7,744 nt of DNA from an uncultured Chlamydiae bacterium (GCA_903867585.1 CAIPRZ010000154.1:1-7744); one strand, 5' to 3'; numbered from the stretch's first letter, positions 1-6,428 are shown. The notes: a model not told the origin generated them from the letters alone. Numbers and translations: made by a program.

Positions 1-618
1 AGTAAAATAAAGTTTGAATTCTAAAGAAGAGGTGTCTAGAGATCGAATAATATCAATTATTCGATCGGCCACAATATCGGCAAAATAACTATTTCGGTAG
101 ATCATATCGAGTTCATTGAAGATAGCTCTTTGAACTTGTGAATCACTGGGATCTATAGAGCAGGCTTCAATCATGAAACTATCTGCTGGATAAACAGAAA
201 CTATAAGTTCTTGAAGGGTAATATCAGGTCCAAGAAGCGCTGAGGAAAGAAGGCAGTTTTTTAAAGGTTCAATCTGATCATATTCATGATTATGACCAAG
301 TGGCCAGTTTATATCTCGACCTGGAGCCCTTAAAAAACCAAAACCTCCCTCTTCTTGATCGGCTCTCGCATCTAAGTTGAGCTCAAAAATACCAGAAATT
401 GTTACAGGATATTCTGGATTTTCTAATATTATTTTCCATCTCAATGACGTGCAAAAAGTCACAAGGGTTTTAGGTTCTTTTTTTTGTAATTGAGCTAAAA
501 ATAGTTCGGTGGTTTTAGCAACGCTAGAATTTTGTTTTTCAGCATATTCTAGCGATCCGCCAGTAAGATGTGAAAGAGAGGAGGAGGGCAATAGAGGTCC
601 CATTAAAGATGTGGCCAT
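1..618 (-). CDS. Hypothetical protein, C-terminus beyond left edge
   Basis: An uninterrupted minus-strand frame of 206 codons runs from ATG at 618-616 to the window edge at base 1 with no stop, so the protein is at least 206 residues and its C-terminus is missing. An AAGG sequence at 628-631 lies 9 nt before the ATG, a reasonable ribosome binding site. The gene follows truA on the same strand after 38 nt and may be co-transcribed with it. The product begins MATSLMGPLLPSSS and is soluble-looking, with no membrane segment or signal peptide. The middle is acidic and mixed (a GGFGFLRAPGRDINWPLGHN stretch at about residues 99-118), and the end appears helical (FADIVADRIIDIIRSLD). I do not recognise a family. 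Normal codon use across the whole span supports a real gene; its function is unknown. Confidence 0.75.
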   Translation of the reverse strand, partial: MATSLMGPLLPSSSLSHLTGGSLEYAEKQNSSVAKTTELFLAQLQKKEPKTLVTFCTSLRWKIILENPEYPVTISGIFELNLDARADQEEGGFGFLRAPGRDINWPLGHNHEYDQIEPLKNCLLSSALLGPDITLQELIVSVYPADSFMIEACSIDPSDSQVQRAIFNELDMIYRNSYFADIVADRIIDIIRSLDTSSLEFKLYFT

Positions 619-656
619 TAGAGCATACCTTGTAATTTTAAAAAAATTAGAGAAGC

Positions 657-1409
657 TTAATATTCTACAGATTTTAAGTACAGGCCACAGGCAGGAGCTG
701 TAGCTCCAAGGCCTGATCGTAAGCCTGTGTTAAAGGCGCTGTCGATAACATCAAGTTCTAATTTACCAGCCCCAATTTCTATAACAGTACCGATAAGATT
801 TCGGACCATTTTATATAAGAAGCCTTTGGAGCTTAGTTCAAAAATAAGCCTATTGTTTTCTTTTATTAAATCAAAACCTATGAGGTCTCGGATGCTATCT
901 TTAGAGGCTGTTCCTTCACTGTTTTTAGCAGCAAACGCTTTAAAATCATGAAGCCCTTTTAGTTTATCACAGGCTTGTTTCATTTTTTCATAATCAAGAG
1001 GGTAACTAACATGCCAGGCTTTATTAAGTAAAAAAGGGTCATGGGTTTTGTCGTGAACAATCAGATAACGATAGGTTTTTTGTTTAACGCTAAAACGGGC
1101 ATGAAAAGGGGAAGGGACTTCAAAAATATCAAGGATGCGAATGGTTTGTGGTAACAGAGAATTAAGCCTATGGCGCAAGTTATAAGGATCAAGTGTTACA
1201 GTAGTTTCAAAATGGGCTGTTTGGGCAAGGGCATGAACGCCGCTATCGGTTCTGCCTGAACCAAAAATCGGGGTAGGATCTCTCAAAACAGTTTTAAGTT
1301 TATCTTCAATTAAGGCCTGAATAGCAAGGCCGTTGCTCTGCGTTTGCCAACCGGCAAAGCTTGAGCCATCATAAGTAATTGTAAGTAAATATTTTTTTTT
1401 ATCTTCCAT
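657..1409 (-). CDS. truA: tRNA pseudouridine(38-40) synthase TruA
   Basis: TruA isomerises uridine to pseudouridine at positions 38, 39 and 40 in the anticodon stem-loop of many tRNAs, in the cytoplasm, and so stabilises decoding and reading frame. The 250-residue product has the usual family length. Near the N-terminus it has the YDGSSFAGWQ segment (13-22). The family's catalytic motif reads GRTDSGVHA (52-60), with Asp55 as the expected nucleophile. A later HDFKAFAA segment and the C-terminal FLYKMVRNLIGTVIEIGAGK region are also typical. The start is ATG 1409-1407. No Shine-Dalgarno sequence precedes it, and a TATAAT box sits only 8 nt upstream, so the messenger may be nearly leaderless. It lies downstream of the SWIB gene on the same strand, separated by a terminator. 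In C. trachomatis truA (CT463) is near the SWIB gene (CT460). Confidence 0.96.
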   Translation of the reverse strand: MEDKKKYLLTITYDGSSFAGWQTQSNGLAIQALIEDKLKTVLRDPTPIFGSGRTDSGVHALAQTAHFETTVTLDPYNLRHRLNSLLPQTIRILDIFEVPSPFHARFSVKQKTYRYLIVHDKTHDPFLLNKAWHVSYPLDYEKMKQACDKLKGLHDFKAFAAKNSEGTASKDSIRDLIGFDLIKENNRLIFELSSKGFLYKMVRNLIGTVIEIGAGKLELDVIDSAFNTGLRSGLGATAPACGLYLKSVEY

Positions 1410-1417
1410 AGTATGGT

Positions 1418-1447
1418 ATTATAACATGGAAGAAAAAGGGGATGCAA
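1418..1447 (-). promoter_or_regulatory. Candidate sigma-70-type promoter for truA
   Basis: On the minus strand a perfect TATAAT (1423-1418) lies 18 nt downstream of TTGCAT (1447-1442, three of six matches to the -35 consensus). The predicted transcript start is near 1411, only about 2 nt before the truA ATG at 1409, which fits the absence of a Shine-Dalgarno sequence. The -35 hexamer lies inside the terminator hairpin of the upstream SWIB gene. This is inferred from sequence alone; the weak -35 keeps confidence low. Confidence 0.38.
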
Positions 1448-1464
1448 TGAACTTGTATCCCCTT
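1430..1464 (-). terminator. Rho-independent terminator after the SWIB gene
   Basis: Read on the minus strand, AAGGGGAT (1464-1457) pairs perfectly with ATCCCCTT (1443-1436). The pairing continues through one A-C mismatch into three more pairs closing a five-base loop. The right arm runs straight into a T-rich stretch (TTTTTCTT, to about 1430). It begins 15 nt beyond the SWIB stop codon at 1480-1482, so it should end that transcript before truA. Confidence 0.75.
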
Positions 1465-1479
1465 AATAATTAGGGGTTT

Positions 1480-1737
1480 CTAGCCAAGATGTTTAGATAC
1501 AGCGCGTGTCATCTCAAACATATTGATCGTTTTTTTACCAAGTACTTTAGAAAGATTATCATCGGGTACGATGTTTCTTTTGTTTTTCAAGTCTTGTAGT
1601 TTGTGTTTTTTAATGTATGCCCATAGTTTTTTTGTAACTTCTGTACGCGGCATTGGTCCTTTTCCTACAATCACAGCTAATTCAGAGCTAATCTTGACCG
1701 GAGCCATGAATTTAGAATTTTTTGCAGCTTTAGCCAT
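1480..1737 (-). CDS. SWIB-domain protein (SWIB/MDM2 family)
   Basis: This 85-residue protein is almost entirely a SWIB/MDM2 fold. It starts with a short Lys/Ala-rich lead (MAKAAKNSKF). The domain core follows: SSELAVIVGKGPMPRTEVTKKLWAYIKKHKLQD (about 18-50), then KRNIVPDDNLSKVLG and NMFEMTRAVSKHL. SWIB domains are characteristic of eukaryotic SWI/SNF chromatin-remodelling subunits. In bacteria they are notable in Chlamydiae, either stand-alone (CT460 in C. trachomatis, similar length) or fused to DNA topoisomerase I. A role in nucleoid or chromatin-like DNA compaction, or in host nuclei, has been suggested but is not shown by the sequence. The start at ATG 1737-1735 is supported by AGGA (1748-1745) seven nt upstream. 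The gene is transcribed divergently from the UGP3-like gene and closed by a terminator at 1430-1464. Confidence 0.93.
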   Translation of the reverse strand: MAKAAKNSKFMAPVKISSELAVIVGKGPMPRTEVTKKLWAYIKKHKLQDLKNKRNIVPDDNLSKVLGKKTINMFEMTRAVSKHLG

Positions 1738-1806
1738 AAAATGTTCCTACCTATTTAGTTTTTGGAGAGCGGCTAGAGAAATCATATTTTCTCTTCTAAT
1801 TGATGT

Positions 1807-1834
1807 TGTATAAGAGAAGGAAATTTTGAGTCAA
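1807..1834 (-). promoter_or_regulatory. Candidate sigma-70-type promoter for the SWIB gene
   Basis: On the minus strand TTGACT (1834-1829, five of six to consensus) is followed after 16 nt by TATACA (1812-1807, four of six). Initiation near 1800 would give a leader of about 60 nt before the SWIB ATG at 1737. On the opposite strand the same bases contain TATAAG (1809-1814), a possible -10 box for the divergent UGP3-like gene but without a convincing -35 element, so the two promoters may overlap. Confidence 0.5.
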
Positions 1835-1866
1835 AAAAAAGTTGATCTTTTCGATTAAAAAAAGGC

Positions 1867-3879
1867 TTGAAGAAGATTAAAAGATCTGTAAAAGTTAAAA
1901 AAATGAAAAAGCCACCGGTTTTGAGATCATATTCTGCCCTAAATTCTTCTTGGCAAACCTATTTAGATAGGCTCGATGATTCGTCTAAAGAGCTTTTTGA
2001 TAAGCTCGACTCTATCGGTCAACTTAATGTCATAAATCAAATAGAATTTTCTTCTGAAAACGGAGAAATGCTTGTTAATGATTTAAAACAAATCGATCTT
2101 TTTTTTGCAGCAATAGGTGGTATTGTTGGTTATCAAAATCTTCTTAAGAAAATTATCCATCCAGCCCCTTTTGAGAAGAAAATTTTAGAGGCTCCCTATA
2201 TTGCCATTGATAATCTATCACAAACTAATATAGAAGAGATTAAGTCTCTTATTGAAGAAATGCCTAAACTTGCAGAGATTTATGCTATTGGTGGAGCTGC
2301 AGATAGGCTTAATTTAGTATCTAATAAGAAAATGCTCCCAGCTGCTTGTTTAAAAATACTAGGCAAGACCCTTTTAGAGCATCTGATACATGATTTAGAA
2401 GCCAAAGAATGGCTCTATTATAAATTCACAAAACAAACACTCACAATCCCCATTGTGATGATGACCTCATTTGAAAAAGATAACCAGGCTCATATTCATC
2501 AAATATTAGAGACTCATAATTTTTTTAATAGGCCCAAAAATTCGTTTCTTATTTTTAATCAACCCCAAGTCCCTATGGTGGACGAATCATTAAATTGGCA
2601 AACCCAAAATAGTCATGCTCTATTTTTAAAACCGGGAGGCCACGGGGCTTTATGGTCTTTGTGTCAAAAGGAAAAGATTTTCGATAAGCTCTTAGATTTA
2701 GGGTGTGAAAAAATTTCCATCAGGCAAATAAATAATCCCATAGCCTGTGTTGATTTTGGTCATTTAGCCTTTTTAGGTTATGGCTTTTTAAAAAAAGCGC
2801 AGTTTGGTTTTTTTGCCTGTCAACGTTTTGCCGGGTCTTTGGAAGGGATTAATGTTTTATTAAAAGATGAAACAGGCTCTTGTTTAACAAATATTGAATA
2901 TTGTCAGTTGAGCGATGTTGGGATCAAAGATGTACCAAATAGCCAAGGGTATTCGCAGTTTCCAGCTAACACTAATGTTTTATTTGGAGATATAGAAACT
3001 CTAAAACAGATTACCAAAGAGCATCCTTTAGCGGGACAAATTCTTAATTTCAAATCCTATCCTTGCCAGGGAGGCGTTAAGCCGATGGCAAGACTTGAAA
3101 CCATGATGCAAAATGTGGCTGATTATATGGTCGAAGAGGGTAATGATCTTAAAAAAGTCTTCATGACACTTTCTCCACGACGAAAAACTATTTCTCCTAT
3201 CAAAAAGCAAAAAACTCCAGGCTCTTCTTATGAAGAGACCCCAGAGTCTTGTTTTTATGATTTTATGAAAAATGCCGAAGAGCTTTTAGATCTTTGCCAA
3301 ATCGAGCACCATCGTTTAGAAACCATTGAAGAGTTTTATTTAGCCCCCTCTTATATTTTTACCTACCTTCCTGCCCTTGGTCCGATATTTTCATTAATAG
3401 CTTCAAAACTTCAAAGAGGCTGCATGGAAAAAGGGGCCTACTTAGAACTTAACATTGCTGAATGTGATATTTCTGATTTTTACCTAAAAGGGGCATTAAA
3501 AGTTACAGCAACCAATCCTTACGGTTTTAACTCATCATCACGAACCTTTAGCGAAAATAATGGGCGTGTCCAATTAACAAATTGCCGGTTTATTAATCGT
3601 GGCGTGGACTTAGAAAATTCTAATTCCTTTTGTCAGGATTTATTTAAGTTTTATGAGAAATGCGAAATCATTTTAGAAGGGTTTTCAGAGTTTCATGCCA
3701 AGGATATTGAATTCAAAGGGGATTTTCTTTTCAAAGTTCCAGACGGATATAGACTCGATGTTTACCTAGATCATGATAATAAAATGGTTAACGAATTGAC
3801 AAGACTTGTCCAACCTAGCTGGACAAGTTCTTATTCGATCTATAAGGATCATTTTGTAGTTTTAAAAAACGATCCTTAA
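1867..3879 (+). CDS. UGP3-like UDP-sugar pyrophosphorylase (predicted)
   Basis: This 670-residue protein appears to be a nucleotidyltransferase of the UTP-dependent sugar-1-phosphate uridylyltransferase superfamily (UTP + glucose-1-phosphate giving UDP-glucose + PPi). The glycine-rich nucleotide loop is IGGAADRL (141-148), followed by KKMLPA (154-159). Further on are KPGGHGALW (255-263), EGINVLL (326-332), FPANTN (365-370), ARLETMMQNVAD (408-419) and PRRK (437-440). A C-terminal domain (about 495-635) with LPALGP, NRGVD and VPDGY looks like the beta-helix end of such enzymes. From memory, motif order and wording match Arabidopsis plastid UGP3, which supplies UDP-glucose for sulfolipid synthesis, far better than ordinary GalU or UAP1. 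The substrate here is unproven. The N-terminus is very basic (1-16). The start is uncertain: TTG 1867 has AAGG only 1 nt before it, and ATG 1903 (residue 13) has no clear Shine-Dalgarno. It sits alone between the divergent SWIB gene and a convergent small membrane protein. Confidence 0.85.
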   Translation: MKKIKRSVKVKKMKKPPVLRSYSALNSSWQTYLDRLDDSSKELFDKLDSIGQLNVINQIEFSSENGEMLVNDLKQIDLFFAAIGGIVGYQNLLKKIIHPAPFEKKILEAPYIAIDNLSQTNIEEIKSLIEEMPKLAEIYAIGGAADRLNLVSNKKMLPAACLKILGKTLLEHLIHDLEAKEWLYYKFTKQTLTIPIVMMTSFEKDNQAHIHQILETHNFFNRPKNSFLIFNQPQVPMVDESLNWQTQNSHALFLKPGGHGALWSLCQKEKIFDKLLDLGCEKISIRQINNPIACVDFGHLAFLGYGFLKKAQFGFFACQRFAGSLEGINVLLKDETGSCLTNIEYCQLSDVGIKDVPNSQGYSQFPANTNVLFGDIETLKQITKEHPLAGQILNFKSYPCQGGVKPMARLETMMQNVADYMVEEGNDLKKVFMTLSPRRKTISPIKKQKTPGSSYEETPESCFYDFMKNAEELLDLCQIEHHRLETIEEFYLAPSYIFTYLPALGPIFSLIASKLQRGCMEKGAYLELNIAECDISDFYLKGALKVTATNPYGFNSSSRTFSENNGRVQLTNCRFINRGVDLENSNSFCQDLFKFYEKCEIILEGFSEFHAKDIEFKGDFLFKVPDGYRLDVYLDHDNKMVNELTRLVQPSWTSSYSIYKDHFVVLKNDP

Positions 3880-3883
3880 AAGT

Positions 3884-4198
3884 TTATACTGTAGCTGCTT
3901 TTTTAGGCTGCATCAGGTAATTTAAAGCCGCACCTGCAACAAAACAGACACTTCCAACAATAATAAAGTCTTTATTTTGTAAAGTCCAATTGCTTGCCAT
4001 TAAAAGATGGGGCCAAGCAGCAACAGCTACTTTTTTTGCCAATAATTCAGCATTTTTCATAGCTATAGGGACATTAATTTGAAGCCATTCCACAGATTTA
4101 CCAAGATAATTCAAAGCAATCTTTGATATTTCAAGGGTATAACTTGAAAAATCGGCTGCGACTGATAAAACGCGTTGTTGGATCTGATCAATATTCAT
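3884..4198 (-). CDS. Small protein with a C-terminal membrane helix
   Basis: The 104-residue product has a strong ribosome binding site: AAGGAG (4209-4204) lies 5 nt before ATG 4198-4196. Residues 1-60 look like amphipathic helices with mixed charge (MNIDQIQQRVLSVAADFSS at the start). A hydrophobic helix spans about 78-96 (FIIVGSVCFVAGAALNYLM), followed by QPKKAATV, so the protein resembles a tail-anchored membrane protein with the bulk in the cytoplasm. There is no N-terminal signal peptide. I recognise no family. Short chlamydial membrane proteins can be inclusion-membrane or type III secreted proteins, but Inc proteins usually have a bilobed pair of helices and only one is clear here. It converges on the UGP3-like gene with a 4-nt gap and no obvious terminator, and diverges from prfB. 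Confidence 0.7.
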   Translation of the reverse strand: MNIDQIQQRVLSVAADFSSYTLEISKIALNYLGKSVEWLQINVPIAMKNAELLAKKVAVAAWPHLLMASNWTLQNKDFIIVGSVCFVAGAALNYLMQPKKAATV

Positions 4199-4359
4199 AG
4201 GATCTCCTTTTTCAAATTGAGGTGCAAAATCGTGGTAAATAATTCATTCATGGGGTTTTAAATTCAAATCTTAAATGGTATTTTCTAAAAAAAGATTGTT
4301 CTGTTTTAGGTCGTGAAGTTTAGAGAGGTTTTTTTTCTAAAGAAGCTGTTAATATAGGA

Positions 4360-4374
4360 TTAGATTAAATCTAA
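4360..4374. repeat. Perfect 7-bp inverted repeat before prfB
   Basis: TTAGATT and AATCTAA flank a single central A, giving a 15-bp dyad. Its right end overlaps the prfB ribosome binding site AAGGA (4373-4377). It could be a protein-binding operator or, as RNA, a weak five-pair hairpin next to the start. An AT-rich dyad of this size can also arise by chance. Confidence 0.35.
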
Positions 4375-4382
4375 GGAATTCT

Positions 4383-5475
4383 ATGTCACATCCCACTAAA
4401 GAGCGCTTACAAAATCTAGAGATCAGAATCAAGGATATGTGGAGGTATCTTTGACCTGGCTAAAAAAGATGATGAGCTCACAAGGCTTGAGCACTACATG
4501 CAAGAAGGCTCTTTTTGGCTAGATGCCCAAAAAGCGGCTAAAACTGTTTCAGAAGTTAAGCTCCTTAAAAGCTGGCTTGTCCCTTACCGCCTAGCTGAAA
4601 GTAAAATTCAAGACCTATTATCCATGTCAGATGATCTTTCAGCCGATGATGAGGACATGATTGATTTTTTTAATTCAGAGCTCAATTTGGTTGAAAAAGA
4701 GGTCGAAGATCTCGAAGTTCGACGAATGCTCTCTCACGAGATGGATGCAAAAAACTGTTACGTCTCGATAAATGCAGGAGCTGGTGGTACAGAATCGTGC
4801 GATTGGGCTTCTATGTTATCCCGTATGTATCAAAGGTGGATGAGCCGTCACGATTGGAAAGTTGAAATTTTAGATTTTGTGGAAGGGGAGGTGGCAGGAC
4901 TTAAAAGTATCACCTTTAAAGTAGAAGGTCCTTTTGCTTATGGTTATTGTAAGGCCGAGCGTGGTGTACATAGGCTTGTACGAATAAGCCCTTTTGATAG
5001 TAATGCTAAACGGCACACTAGTTTTGCCTCCGTCGATGTAAGCCCTGATATTGATGATGATATAGAAATTGAAATCAGACCTGAAGATATCAGAATCGAT
5101 ACCTATCGTGCCTCTGGTGCTGGTGGTCAGCATGTCAATAAAACCGATTCTGCTGTTAGAATTACCCATCTATCATCAGGTATTGTTGTATCATGTCAAA
5201 ATGAGCGCTCCCAATTAAATAACAAGGAATCTTGTTTCAAGATGCTTAAGGCTAAGCTTTATGAAAAAGAACAACTGGAAAGGGAATCTCAACTGAAAAA
5301 TCTATCAGGTGAGAAAAAAGAGATTGCTTGGGGATCTCAAATAAGAAATTATGTATTTCATCCCTACACCCTTGTTAAAGATACACGAACTAAAGTAGAA
5401 AGTGGAAATGTAGCGGATGTGATGGATGGTAATCTTGATCCTTTTGTTGTCGCTTACCTAAAAGAGTTTGGTTAA
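4383..5475 (+). CDS. prfB: Peptide chain release factor 2, +1 frameshift
   Basis: RF2 reads UGA and UAA stop codons in the ribosomal A site and triggers peptide release. The gene starts at ATG 4383-4385 with AAGGA (4373-4377) 5 nt upstream. After 23 codons an in-frame UGA (4452-4454) interrupts it. A +1 shift at CUU-U continues the frame at GAC 4453 to the TAA at 5473-5475, giving 363 residues (E. coli RF2 has 365). The stop-recognition tripeptide SPF is at residues 202-204 (RISPFDS). The catalytic GGQ is at 247-249 (YRASGAGGQHVN), with Ala, not the Thr246 of E. coli K-12, three residues before the first Gly. The N-terminal coiled-coil domain (about 40-120) and the CDWASML segment are typical. 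It is the first gene of a tight operon; its stop overlaps the next start by one base (TAATG). An annotation made without the frameshift would start wrongly at ATG 4498. Confidence 0.96.
4441..4455 (+). promoter_or_regulatory. Programmed +1 frameshift site of prfB
   Basis: The site reads GGAGG-TAT-CTT-TGA-C. An internal Shine-Dalgarno-like GGAGG (4441-4445) lies exactly 3 nt before the slippery CTT, which is followed by the UGA stop (4452-4454) with C as the next base. This is the classic RF2 arrangement: when RF2 is scarce, slow UGA termination lets the ribosome slip +1 on CUU-U, so RF2 controls its own synthesis. Confidence 0.95.
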
Positions 5476-5948
5476 TGGATATTCGGTATACTCGGGGATT
5501 AGATGAACTTTGTTTGCATGAGTGGATAAGAAATCCAAAGATGATCCCTTCTGTCCCTTGTGAATCCGACGAAGAGATCAAAAATTTTTCAAGAACCTGG
5601 ATGTATTACGCTGCTAAAAAAGCGGGATTATCTCTTGTAGTTGAAGATCACAATGTGGGGATGGGGGTATTTATTCTTATGCCTTATCAAAAAGTGTCCC
5701 ACCATGCCCTTTTGCAGCTTATCATCGATCCTAAACACTTTAAGAAAGGATTTGGGTCGATGCTTCTAAAAAACATGCTTCATTTAGCCAAAACCTATTT
5801 TAATCTTGAAGAGGTGTTTATGGAGCTTATCGGACCCAAAGAATCTAGCCATTTTTTTGAAAAAAGGGGATTCAAAGTCTATGCTATTCAAAAAGGGTAT
5901 GTCGAGGGTCCTTATCCTGATAAAATTTTACTCTGTTATACTTTATGA
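5475..5948 (+). CDS. GNAT-family N-acetyltransferase (first of a tandem pair)
   Basis: A 157-residue protein with a GNAT (Gcn5-related) fold, expected to move an acetyl group from acetyl-CoA to an amine on a protein or small molecule; the acceptor cannot be told from sequence. The core acetyl-CoA-binding motif A is at about 82-98 (LIIDPKHFKKGFGSMLL), a Q/R-x-x-G-x-G/A variant with Lys-Lys-Gly-Phe-Gly. The C-terminal part (SSHFFEKRGFKVYAIQKGYVEG) carries the usual strand-helix before motif B. No signal peptide or membrane segment is seen. The ATG overlaps the prfB stop (TAATG), so translation is probably coupled. In C. trachomatis a putative acetyltransferase (CT458, annotated yhhY-like) occupies the same place after prfB. 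It aligns without gaps with the next gene over about 76 residues, so the two are probably paralogues. Confidence 0.87.
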   Translation: MDIRYTRGLDELCLHEWIRNPKMIPSVPCESDEEIKNFSRTWMYYAAKKAGLSLVVEDHNVGMGVFILMPYQKVSHHALLQLIIDPKHFKKGFGSMLLKNMLHLAKTYFNLEEVFMELIGPKESSHFFEKRGFKVYAIQKGYVEGPYPDKILLCYTL

Positions 5949-6424
5949 TCAGGCCAAGCATCGAATCTGATAAATCTTTTTTATTAACCCTTTTTCAAGA
6001 AGAGGGGGTTCTATCGGGCTTCCCGATGACAACGCCTGCTGAAATTGAAGATTCTTGTAATTTTTGGATGGATATGGCTTTAAGAGGTTATGGCATAACC
6101 TTTGAAGCAAAAGGGCAAGTGGCTGGAATGGCTGTTTTATATATACCGATATATAAAAAACTTTCTAAAGCAGCTCTTTTTTCGATTGTCGTTAAAGATA
6201 CCTTTCGAAGGCAAAAAATAGGATCTAAACTTATTTCAACTCTTGAGCATATTGGGAAAAAAATGTATGGCCTTTCTATCATCCATTTGGAAGTTTATGA
6301 AAAAAATGAAGCCGCTATCTCCTTATATAAAAACCTTGGCTACACCATCTACGGGGTCCAGGAAAAATTTATCAAAGAAAACGGCATATACTCCAATAAA
6401 GTCCTCATGGAAAAAAGAATCTGA
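5945..6424 (+). CDS. GNAT-family N-acetyltransferase (second of a tandem pair)
   Basis: A 159-residue GNAT acetyltransferase, cytoplasmic, acceptor unknown. Motif A is at about 81-97 with the acetyl-CoA pyrophosphate loop RRQKIG (88-93). The motif B region is very recognisable at 115-133 (LEVYEKNEAAISLYKNLGY), closer to the RimI-like consensus than its upstream partner. The start ATG 5945-5947 overlaps the preceding stop in a 4-nt ATGA, a sign of coupled translation. Residues 21-96 line up ungapped with 22-97 of the preceding protein (shared W-M, G-M, P-x-Y-K/Q-K and motif A spacing), though identity is low. That suggests an old duplication with one copy specialised. Confidence 0.9.
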   Translation: MIRPSIESDKSFLLTLFQEEGVLSGFPMTTPAEIEDSCNFWMDMALRGYGITFEAKGQVAGMAVLYIPIYKKLSKAALFSIVVKDTFRRQKIGSKLISTLEHIGKKMYGLSIIHLEVYEKNEAAISLYKNLGYTIYGVQEKFIKENGIYSNKVLMEKRI

Positions 6425-6428
6425 TCGA

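Noticed and set aside
509..951. Plus-strand frames at 509-703 and 727-951
   Set aside because: They are antisense to the 5' region of the left-edge gene and to the conserved truA gene, with no family signal or convincing ribosome binding site.
1523..1813. Plus-strand 96-codon frame over the SWIB gene
   Set aside because: It is antisense to a well supported SWIB domain; the Phe/Leu-rich composition is what the opposite strand of a Lys-rich gene gives.
3844..3877. Inverted repeat AAGGATC/GATCCTT at the 3' end of the UGP3-like gene as a terminator
   Set aside because: The 7-bp arms are separated by 20 nt and no T-run follows on either strand, so terminator function is not supported.
4452..4454. 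UGA as a nonsense mutation or recoded tryptophan in prfB
   Set aside because: The surrounding GGAGG, CTT and following C form the well known RF2 autoregulatory frameshift site, and the downstream frame is +1, not in frame, so recoding would not help.
4870..5169. Minus-strand 99-codon frame inside prfB
   Set aside because: It lies opposite the SPF and GGQ region of RF2, whose protein sequence is strongly conserved; no independent support.
6243..6428. Upstream extension of the SprT-like frame to ATG 6243
   Set aside because: The 62 extra codons overlap the motif B end of the second acetyltransferase and show no SprT similarity. GTG 6429 begins right at the family's first helix.
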